A stretch of DNA of 64,000 bases from Symbiodinium natans. Taxonomy: Eukaryota > Sar > Dinophyceae > Suessiales > Symbiodiniaceae. The stretch lies in contig CAJNDS010000252.1 of assembly GCA_905221605.1 (NCBI GenBank), positions 122,741 to 186,740 of the forward strand. Reading direction: 5' to 3'. The notes below the pieces were generated by a model. It had not been told where the DNA came from. It did not search any database and saw nothing but the letters and a program-made list of their open reading frames with translations. Within the stretch, counting starts at the first letter, position 1, and the number at the start of each line of letters is the position of its first letter. Of this stretch, positions 43,600-53,539 are shown one piece after another. The position numbers and the translations under genes were made by a program.

Positions 43600-46560
43600 T
43601 AGATCCAGCCGGCCAACAGCCAGACTTAGGCAAGCACCCTCGCTTCGTGTTTCCTGTGACTTGGTAGGGTCCAGAGGTTTGTCGTATGTCCCCTCCCTTC
43701 GTCCCTTCGTGTTGTAAGGGTTTTGTAAGGGCTTTGGAGGTTTGTGTGCTTCCCCTTTCTCGTTCTTATAGGTTTTGGGGGAGCATCAAAATGATTATCA
43801 TATATGATGTGTTTCCGTGCTCGTATTATGAGGGCTAGTGCCTGCCCGAGAGGTTTGTCGTATTTCCCCCCGCTTCGTGTTCCTGTGATTTGGTAGGGGG
43901 CTAAAGGTTTGTCGTGTGTCCCCTCCCTTCGTCCCTTCGTGTTGTAAGGGTTTTGGGAGGGTCCTGGAGGTTTGTCGTATGTCCCCTTTGTTCGTGCTTG
44001 TAGGGTCTGGGGAGTGTGTAGATGATAATCACATATCATGTGCTTCCGTGCTCGTATTATGAGGGGCTAGTGATTGGCCTGGAGGTTTGTCAGATGACGC
44101 CCCCGCTTCGTGATCCTGTGATTTGGTAGGGGCCTAAAGGTTTGTAGTGTGTCTCCTCCCTTCATTCCTTCCTATTGTAAGGGTTCTGTGAGGGCCCTGG
44201 AGGTTTGTCGTATGTCCCCTTTCTTCTTGCTTGTAGGGTTTGGGGAGCATCTAGATGATAGAGGTTTGTCGTATGTCGTCTCCCTTCGTCCCTTCGTGTT
44301 GTAAGGGTTTTGTGAGGGCCCTGAAGGTCTAGGGCAGTTACTAGCGCCTCATAGTACGAGCACGGAAGCAAATGATAATGACAATCATCTAGACGCTGCC
44401 CAAATCCTACAAGCACGAAGAAAGGGGACATGCGGCAAATTTGCAGGGCCCTCACAAAACCCTTACAACAAGAAGGGACGAAGGAAGGGCACATACGACA
44501 AACCTCTAGGACCCTCACGAAACCCTTACAACACGAAGGGACGAAGGGATTGTATCTAATTTCGTATATGGTAAAATGACATACGACAAATCTCCAGGAC
44601 CCTAGCAAATCACATGAACACGAAGCAGGGAGACATAAAACAAACCTCTAGGGCAGTCACTAGCCCCTCATAATACGAGCACGGAAGCAAATCATATATG
44701 ATAATCATCTAGACGCTCCCCACGCCCTACAAGCACGAAGAAAGGAGACATACGATAAATCTTCCAGGTCCAACAAAACCCTTGCAACTCAAAGGGACGA
44801 AGGGAGGGGGCACACGACAAACCTCTTTAGGCCCCTACCACATCGCAGGAACAGAAAGCGGCGGGACATACGACAAACCTCTATGACAAACACCAGCCCC
44901 TCATAATACGAGCACGGAAGCAAATGATATATGACAGTTTTCTAGAAGATCCCCAAACCCTCTAAGAAGAAAGAAAGGTGACATACGACAAACCTTCCCC
45001 CAACAAAGCAATTTCAACACGAAGGGACGAAAGGAGGGGACATTCGACAAATCTCTGGCCCCTACCAAATCTCAGGAACACTAAGCGTGGGGACATACGA
45101 CAAATCTCCAAGGGCCCTCAGAAAAATTTTATCAGCCTTACAACACGAAGGGACGAAGGCAGGGGACATACGACAAACCTGTAGGCCCCTACTACATCAC
45201 AGGAACAAGGAAGCGGGGGAGGGGGCATACGACAAACCCCTAGGGCAGTCACTAGCCCCTCACAATACGAGCACGGACTCAAGTTATATGTCAGTCGTCT
45301 AGACGCTCCCCAAACCCTACAAGTGAGAAGAAAGGGGACACACGGCAAATTTGCAGGGCTCTCACAAAAACCCTTGCAACACGAAAGGACGAAGCGAGGG
45401 AACGTATGACAAACCTCTAAGCCCCTACCAAATCACAGGACCAAGGAAACGGGGGGGACAAATGACAAACCTCTAGGACAGCCACTAGCCCCTCATAGTT
45501 TGAGCACGGAAGCAAATCATATATGACGATCATCTAGACTCTAGACGCTCCCCCAAACCCTACAAGCTCGAAGAAAGTGGATATACGACTAGCCTCCAGG
45601 GCCCTCACAAAACCCTTACCACCCATACAACGCGAAGGGGCGAAGGAAGGGGACATACGACAAACCTCTAGGGCAGTCAGTAACCCCACATAGTACGAGC
45701 ACGGAAGCAAATGATGTATGGTAATCATCTCGACGCTCCTCAAACTCTCCAAGCACGAAGAAAGGGGACACACGACAAACCTTCAAGGCCCAACAAAACC
45801 CCTACAACACGAAGGGGCGAAAGGAGGGGACATACGACAAAGCTCTAAGCCCCTACCAAATCTCAGGAACAGGAATCGGGGGGACATACGACAAACCTCT
45901 AGGGCAATCACTAGCCCCTCACAATACGAGCACGGAATCAAATTATATGTCAGTCGTCTAGACGCTCCCCAAACCCTACAAGTGAGAAGAAAGGGGACAC
46001 ACGGCAAATTTGCAGGGCTCTCACAAAACCCTTGCAACACGAAAGGACGAAGCGAGGGAACGTATGACAAACCTCTAAGCCCCTACCAAATCACAGGACC
46101 AAGGAAACGGGGGGGACATATGACAAACCTCTAGGACAGCCACTAGCCCCTCATAGTTTGAGCACGGAAGCAAATCATATATGACGATCATCTAGACTCT
46201 AGACGCTCCCCCCAAACCCTACAAGCTCGAAGAAAGTGGATATACGACTAGCCTCCAGGGCCCTCACAAAACCCTTACCACCCATACAACGCGAAGGGAC
46301 GAAGGAAGGGGACATACGACAAACCTCTAGGGCAGTCACTAATCGCACATAGTACGAGCACGGAAGCAAATGATGTATGGTAGTCATCTCGACGCTCCTC
46401 AAACTCTCCAAGCACGAAGAAAGGGGACACACGACAAGCCTTCAAGGCCCAACAAAACCCCTACAACACGAAGGGGCGAAAGGAGGGGACATACGACAAA
46501 GCTCTAGGCCCCTACCAAAGCTCAGGAACAGGAATCGGGGGGACATACGACAAACCTCTA
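43600..46560. repeat. Satellite block A1 (~237-bp unit)
   Basis: Units consist of three sub-blocks of about 66, 115 and 56 bp, each starting or ending with a GAGGTTTGTCGTATGTCCCC-like word. To about 44,335 this word is on the plus strand; beyond it the array continues on the opposite strand, so A1 is internally inverted. Frames such as GTYDKPLGPYQ recur through it and are not genes. Confidence 0.9.
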
Positions 46561-46562
46561 GG

Positions 46563-46648
46563 GGCGAACATATCACTACTCTTCTAACTGGAGCCACTCT
46601 GCTCGCCTCAACTCTTCTCTTCTCTTCTCTACAATACTCACACTCTTC
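46563..46648. other. ~86-bp insertion in A1 relative to other copies
   Basis: Non-satellite sequence including CTAACTGGAGCCACTCTGCT and CTTCTCTTCTCTTCTC interrupts the unit between GGGGCGA and AGCACGGAATCG. The matching points at 56,500 and 63,245 lack it. Confidence 0.7.
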
Positions 46649-46706
46649 TTAGAGCACGGAATCGAATTATATAGAGATATGCTTATATTTACTATAATGT
46701 AACGTA

Positions 46707-46734
46707 GGACCTTTAGGGTCCTATTTGGCACGCC
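46707..46734 (+). other. Block-boundary motif, copy 2
   Basis: GGACCTTTAGGGTCCTATTT then GGCACGCC, marking the start of block B. Confidence 0.8.
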
Positions 46735-48355
46735 CTCGTTTTGCCGCCGGTAAAATCCCTAAGATTTTTGATTTTCAAGGATTTCATGAAATTTAAAATG
46801 CCCAAAAAAACCCTTACAACTCTTAAAAAATCAAATCCCGGGATTTAATATTTTAAGGATTTCAAGGATTTTTTGGGCATTTTAAATTTCATGAAATCCT
46901 TGAAAAATCAAATCCCGGGATTTAGTTTTTCAAGGATTTCAAGGATTTCATAAAATTTAAATACCGGAAAACCTCCCCTCCCCACCCAGAGTACGGGAAG
47001 ACCACGCGGATTTTAAAATTTATGAAACCCTTGAAATCCTTGAAAAATTAAATCCCCGGATTTAATTTTTCAAGGATTTCATAAAATTTCAAATGCCCAA
47101 AAACCCTTGAAATCCTTAAAAAATCAAATCCTGGGATTTAATATTTTAAGGATTTCAAGGATTATTTGGGCATTTTAAATTTTATGAAAATCCTTGAAAA
47201 ATTAAATTCCGGGATTTGATTTTTCAAGGATTTCATAAAATTTAAAATCCGCGTGGTCTTCCCGTACTCTGTGGGGAGGGGGGGGTTTGCTTTTGCAGGA
47301 GTTCCGGTATTTAAATTTTATGAAATCCTTGAAATCCTTGAAAAATTAAATCCCGGGATTTAATTTTTCAAGGATTTCATGAAATTTAAAATGCCCAAAA
47401 AATCCTTGAAATCCTTAAAAATCAAATCCCGATTTAATATTTTAAGGATTTCAAGGGTTTTTTTGGCATTTTAAATTTTATGAAATCCTTGAAAAATCAA
47501 ATCCCGGGATTTGATTTTTCAAGGATTTCAAGGATTTCATAAATTTTAAAATCCGCGTGGTCTTCCCGTACTCTGAGTGGGGAGGGGGGGGTTTGCTTTT
47601 GCAGGAGTTCCGGTATTTAAATTTTATGAAATCCTTGAAATCCTTGAAAAATTAAATCCCGGGATTTAATTTTTCAAGGATTTCATAAAATTTAAAATGC
47701 CCAAAAAATCCTTGAAATCCTTAAAAAATCAAATCCTGGGATTTAATATTTTAAGGATTTCAAGGATTATTTGGGCATTTTAAATTTTATGAAATCCTTG
47801 AAAAATCAAATCCCGGGATTTAATTTTTCAAGGATTTCAAGGATTTCATAAATTTTAAAATCCGCGTGGTCTTCCCGTACTCTGAGTGGGGAGGGGGGGG
47901 TTTGCTTTTGCAGGAATTCCGGTATTTAAATTTTATGAAATCCGTGAAATCCTTGAAAAATCAAATCCCGGGATTTAGTTTTTCAAGGATTTCATGAAAT
48001 TTAAAATGCCCAAAAAATCCTTGAAATCCTTAAAAAATCAAATCCCGGGATTTAATCTTTTAAGGATTTCAAGGTTTTTTTGGGCATTTTAAATTTTATG
48101 AAATCCTAAAATCAAATCTCGGGATTTGATTTTTCAAGGATTTCAAGGATTTCATAAATTTTAAAATCCGCGCGGTCTTCCCGTACTCTGAGTGGGGAGG
48201 GGGGCGTTTGCTTTTGCAAGAGCTCCGGTATTTGAAGTTTATGAAATCCTTGAAATCCTTGAAAAACTAAATCCCGGGATTTGATTTTTCAAGGATCTCA
48301 TGAAATTTAAAATGCCCAAAAAATCATTGAAATCCTTAAAGAACTAAATCCCGGG
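46735..48355. repeat. ~305-bp palindromic satellite (block B)
   Basis: About five units. Each contains two or more palindromes centred on AAATCCCGGGATTT with arms of TCCTTGAAATCCTTGAAAAA and its complement, an outer ATGCCCAAA/TTTGGGCAT pair, and a non-palindromic spacer with CGCGTGGTCTTCCCGTACTC. Spacers recur at about 47,251, 47,553, 47,862 and 48,169. No coding capacity. Confidence 0.95.
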
Positions 48356-48357
48356 GA

Positions 48358-48475
48358 TCGGTTTAGGGTTTAGGGTTTAGGGTTTAGGGTTTAGGGTTTA
48401 GGGTTTAGGGTTTAGGGTTTACGGTTTAGGGTTTAGGGTTTAGGGTTTAGGGTTTAGCGATTAGGGTTTAGGGTA
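48358..48475. repeat. Interstitial telomere-type (TTTAGGG)n
   Basis: About 16 copies of GGTTTAGGGTTTAGGG, two or three with single-base changes (TTTACGG, TTTAGCGATT). It lies between the palindromic satellite and the CATCATCCCC tract. Confidence 0.95.
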
Positions 48476-48639
48476 ATATCCTTGAAACCCTTAACAAAAA
48501 TCAAATACCGGATTTGATTGTGTAAGGAGTTCATAAAAAGTTAAGACGCCGAAAAGAATTTAAACCCTTTAAAATCAAACCCCGGGAATTGTCTTTTCCA
48601 GGATTTCAGACATACCCGCTCATTGCCCATCCCACATCA

Positions 48640-49190
48640 CCCCGCATCATCTCCCATCATCTCCCATCGTTTCTCTCATCCCCCATCATGCCCCATCATC
48701 CCCCAATCATCCCCCATCATCTCCCATCATTTCGGGGGGGGTGAAAGGGATGATGGGGGATGATGGGGGATGATGGGGGATGATGGGGGATGAGACAGTC
48801 AGCCCCCTTATCATGTCCCATCGTCTCTCTCATCCCGCGTCATCCCGCGTCATCCCCCATCATCCCCCATCATCCCCCATCATCCCCCATCATCCCGCAT
48901 CATCCGCCATCATCCCCATCATCTCCCATCATCCCCCATCATCCCCCATCATCCCCCATCATCATTCCCCATCATCTCTCATAATCCCTTTCACCCCCCC
49001 ATCATCCACCATCATCCCCCATCAGCCCCCATCATCGTCCCCGATCAGCCCCTATCATGCCCCATCATGTCTCTCATCCCGCATCATCCCCCATCATTCC
49101 CCATCACCCCCCATCATCTCCCATCATCCCGCATCATCCCCCATCATCCCCCATCATCATTCCCCATCATCTCCCATAATCCCTTTCACC
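48640..49190. repeat. (CATCATCCCC)n minisatellite
   Basis: 9-10-bp units of CCCCCATCATC with variants, partly switching strand near 48,735-48,785. Ser/Pro/His/Ile frames are artefacts. Confidence 0.95.
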
Positions 49191-49194
49191 CCCC

Positions 49195-51314
49195 GTCTTG
49201 AGGGGTTAGTGACTGCCCTAGAGGTTAATCGTATGTCCCCCCGCTTCGTGTTGTTGTGATTTGGTAGGGGCCCAGAGGTTTGTATGAGTTGTTTTCTTCG
49301 TTCGTGTTGTAAGGGTTTTGTGAGGGCCCCGGAGGTTTGTCGCATGTCCCCTTTCTTCGTGCTTGTAGGGTTTGGGGAGTGTCTAGATAATTGTCAAAAA
49401 TCATTCCTTCCGCGCTCGTACTATGAGGGGCTAGTGGCTGCCCTAGAGGTTTGTCGTACATTCCCCCGCTTCGTGTTCCTGAGATTTGGTAGGGGCCAGA
49501 GGCTTGTCATATGTCCCCTCCCTTCGTCCCTTCGTGTTGTGAGGGTTGCATTCGGCCTTGGAGGTTTGCCGTATGTCCCCTTTCTTGGCGTCTAGATGAT
49601 TGTCATCATAAGTCATTTGCTTCCGTGGTCGTATCATGAGGGCTATTGACCGCCCTAGAGATTTGTCGTATGCCCCCCTGCTTCGTGTTCCTGTGAGTTG
49701 GGAGGGGCCTAAAGGTTTATCTTTTGTCCCCTCCCTTCGTCCCTTCGTATTGTAAGGGTTTCGTGAGCGCTCTGGAGGTTTTTCATATATCCCCTTTGTT
49801 CGTGCTTGTAGGGTTGAGGGAGTGTCTAGATGATTATCACATATCGTTTGCTTCCGCAGTCGCTATGAGGGTATTGATTGCCCTAAAGATTTCTCGTGTG
49901 TCCCCCGCTTCGTATTCCTGTGATTTGGTAGGGGTCTAGAGGTTTGTCGTAATTCCTCTCCCTTCGTTCCTTCGTGGGATGTTTGCGTGTGTCCCCTTTC
50001 ATCGTGCTTGTAGGGTTTGGGGAGCCTAGACGACTGATATATACATATATATAATTCGATTCCGTGCTCGTATTGTGAGGGGCTAGTGATCGCCCTAGAG
50101 GTTTGTCGTATGTCCCCCCGATTCCTGTTCCTGAGATTTGGTGGGGGCCTAGAGCTTTGTCGTATGTCCCCTCCTTTCGCCCCTTCGTGTTGTAGGGGTT
50201 TTGTTGGGCCTTGAAGGCTTGTCGTGTGTCCCCTTTCTTCGTGCTTGGAGAGTTTGAGGAGCGTCGAGATGATTACCATACATCATTTGCTTCCGTGCTC
50301 GTACTATGTGCGGTTAATTAGTGACTGCCCTAGAGGTTTGTCGTATGTCCCCTTCCTTCGTCCCTTCGCGTTGTATGGGTGGTAAGGGTTTTGTGAGGGC
50401 TTTGGAGGCTAGTCGTATATCCACTTTCTTCGAGCTTGTAGGGTTTGGGGGGGAGCGTCGAGAGTCTAGATGATCGTCATATATGATTTGCTTCCGTGCT
50501 CAAATTATGAGGGGCTAGTGACTGTCATAGAGTTTTGTCATTTGTCCCCCCCGTTTCCTTGGTCCTGTGATTTGGTAGGGGCTTAGAGGTTTGTCATATA
50601 TTCCCTCCCTTCGTCCTTTCGTGTTGCAAGGGTTTTGTGAGAGCCCTGCAAATTTGCCGTATGTCCCTTTTCTTCTTGCTTGTAGGGTTTGGGGAGCGTC
50701 TAGACGACTGACATATGTAATTTGATTCCGGGCTCGTATTGTGCGGGGCTAGTGACTGCCCTAGAGGTTTGTCGTATGCCCTCCGCTTCCTTGTTCCTGT
50801 GATGTAGTAGGGGCCTACAGGTTTGTCGTGTGTCCCCTTTCTTGGCATCTAGATGATCGTCATAAGTAATTTGCTTCTGTGGTCGTATTATGAGGGCTAT
50901 TGACTGCCCTAGAGGTTTGTCGTACGCCCCCCTGCTTCGTGTTCCTGTGAGTTGGGAGGGGCCTAGAGGTTTTTTTTTGGTCCCCTCCCTTCGTCCCTTC
51001 GTGTTGTAAGGGTTTCGTGAGCGCTCTGGAGGTTTTTCGTATGTCCCCTTTGTTCGTACTTGCAGGGTTTGGGGAGTGTCTAGATGATTATCACATATCG
51101 TTTGCTTCCGCAGTCGCTATGAGGGTATTGATTGCCCTAAAGATTTCTCGTGTGTCCCCCGCTTCGTATTCCTGTGATTTGGTAGGGGTCTAGAGGTTTG
51201 TCGTAATTCCTCTCCCTTCGTTCCTTCGTGGGATGTTTGCGTGTGTCCCCTTTCTTCGCGCTTGTAGGGTTTGGGGAGCCTAGACGACTGATATATACAT
51301 ATATATATATATGG
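49195..51314. repeat. A-type satellite continuing block B
   Basis: The ~237-bp GAGGTTTGTCGTATG satellite again, on the plus strand. The portions at about 49,630-50,035 and 50,830-51,290 are near-copies of each other. Confidence 0.9.
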
Positions 51315-51316
51315 TA

Positions 51317-53403
51317 CCCCCCCCCCCAGTGACCTACCCTTTTTCGCCTTGTCTCAAGTCACCCAGCTGCACTGCAAGCAAACTCGGTGTGCAATATAGC
51401 GTATTTCCTAGGGCGTAGACTAAAATACAACTAAATCGCATGCACGGGACAGTAGAAAAACCAAAAATACCAAAACCACAAAAAACAAAAAACCAAAACC
51501 AAAAAAACCAAAAAAACCAAAACCAAAAAAACCAAAAAAACCAAAACCAAAAAAAACAAAAATACCAAAAAAAACAATTTTCCGGGACTCTCAGGAAATC
51601 CCTATGAGGCTTCTCCAAGAGTCCCGGAAAATTGGTTTTTTTTTGGTATTTTTGGTTTTTTTGGTTTTGGTTTTTTTGGTTTTTTTGGTTTTGGTATTTT
51701 TGGTTTTTTGGTTTTGGTATTTTGGCTTTTTGGTTCGCCTTCACGGTCACGAGGCAACAACTACGCATTTTTAAGTGTGCTTATGCTAATTGTGCTTTTC
51801 AGAAATAGTATACGAGTGGTCTTTCTAGTGCTTCAGAACTATTTGTTTCGTTATTATGTAAGTAGAGCCGCTAGTGTTTAGTGCATCTTTTGGTTGTACT
51901 CAAGTGTAGTAGACCTTATTCAGCCATTACTTGGTGCTCTGGTAGCTAAATTCGCATGGATAATATTTGCCTGGTAAATGCGATTAATTATCTAGAAGCA
52001 GCATTTGCAATACTCGGCTTGAGGAAAAGCATTTATTGCTTAGAATTGTTTGGTTAAAAAGTGACTCCTACTCGTCCAGGGATACCCCAAAACCCTATAA
52101 TCCAAACTTCACCAGAGATTCTCCTGAAAAGCTTGCGCTTTTGGATGTTTTTATGTATTTGTGAACTGGCCTTCACTAAGTAGTTTTCTAGGATTCTTGT
52201 GCATTTGTTGCAAGTTGCGTTTTTCAAGCAGAGTATATATGTGGTCTTTATTGAATACTTCAGACATGTTTGTTTCATCGTTATGTAAGTAGAACCGCTT
52301 CTATTTCCATTATTGTGCATTTTTAAGCTTGCTTATGCAAATTGTGCTTTTCAGACATAGTATATAAGTGGTCTTTACTGAATACTTCAGCAATCTTTGT
52401 CTCATTGTTACGCAGGTAGAACCGCTTCCATTTCCGTTAGTGTTTATTTTGTATTGGGTTGAGTATGGTCCTTTAAATAGTATTCACTTGGGTCAAATTG
52501 GGCTATTTGCTTAAGAATTCCTCTAGTAGTTAAATTCGCAAGGTGTTTCATTTGACTTTGCAGATAGTATTTCAATAATACTTTGCCTGGTATAAACACA
52601 ACTGTTTCAATGCATGAGTTGCTCAACAAAGCACTATTTGCCCTCTAAACCACACTTTGCCATATTTTTTGTTGAATATGGTGCTTCTTTCGTATTTTGG
52701 TTGAGTATGGTCCTTTAAATGGTATTCACTTGAGTCAAATTGGGCTATTTGCTTAATAATTGCTCGAGTAGCTAAATTCGCATAAAATGATTATTTCGAA
52801 AATAAAAACGATTCATGAATATGTAAACATAAGGTATTTCAGTGGACTTTTCAGAGAGCATACTTTGCCTAGTACAAACACAATTGTATAAATACAGTAC
52901 TTGCTCAACAAAGCATTATTTGCACTTTAAACGCACACTTTGCCATATTTTGGTTGAGAATGGTGTCTATTTCGTATCTTGGTTGAGTATGCTCCTTTAA
53001 ATAGTATTCACTTGAGTCAACTTGGGCTCTGTGCTTAACAGTTTCTCTAGTAGTTAAATTCGCATAGAACCAAGAAAAATGTTTCACTATTTGATTAATA
53101 CTTTGCCTCGTACAAACACACTCGTATAAATAAATTAGTTGCTCAACAAAACATTAATTGCCCTTTAAACGCGCAATTTGCATAGAAAGCCACAAATCCA
53201 AACATCTAAAGACAGCATTGTCCGCTTCAGATTCAAAATGTAGATTCTTCCAATGCTGGCTTATCGGGGTCTGTGAGGTGGGTGTCCCAGTAACTGTCCT
53301 TCAATACCCGGTGATTAACTACGCGACTTTTGGGCCTTCTTTGTTATATTTTGTTAAAAAGGCCTAAAAAGGCCGAAAAAGGGTAGGTCGCTGGGGGGGG
53401 GGG
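51317..53403 (+). mobile_element. T element, TIR transposon-like, copy 1
   Basis: 2,087 bp between TA dinucleotides. The left end is a C-run then AGTGACCTACCCTTTTTCG; the right end is the inverse (CGAAAAAGGGTAGGTCGCT then a G-run). Inside are an A-rich/T-rich foldback around 51,470-51,730, about three ~126-bp modules (near 51,760, 52,200 and 52,320) and three ~243-282-bp modules (near 52,454, 52,697 and 52,979). No transposase-like frame exists, so it would be non-autonomous. TIRs, TA flanks and a second copy support mobility. Confidence 0.8.
51470..51730. repeat. Foldback hairpin inside T
   Basis: AAAACC-type repeats on the left mirror GGTTTT repeats on the right. Between them ATTTTCCGGGACTCT pairs with AGAGTCCCGGAAAAT across a short loop. 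Confidence 0.85.
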
Positions 53404-53430
53404 TAGCATATATATAAAAATATGTGGCAT

Positions 53431-53457
53431 GGACCTTTAGGGTCTATTTGGCACGCC
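53431..53457 (+). other. Block-boundary motif, copy 3
   Basis: Identical in its core to the motif at 43,429, 28 bp after the end of T. Confidence 0.8.
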
Positions 53458-53489
53458 CCTTTGTTTACTATTTACAAAACTTCTTGAAA

Positions 53490-53498
53490 GTAGTAGTG

Positions 53499-53539
<41 letters not shown>

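Noticed and set aside
43600-46560. Many 70-150-codon frames with GTYDKPLGPYQ-like or FVPSCCKGF-like repeats
   Set aside because: They come from the 237-bp satellite in several frames and both strands, and recur wherever the satellite occurs.
48780-49259. 159-codon Ser/Pro/His/Ile frame
   Set aside because: It is a translation of the CATCATCCCC minisatellite.
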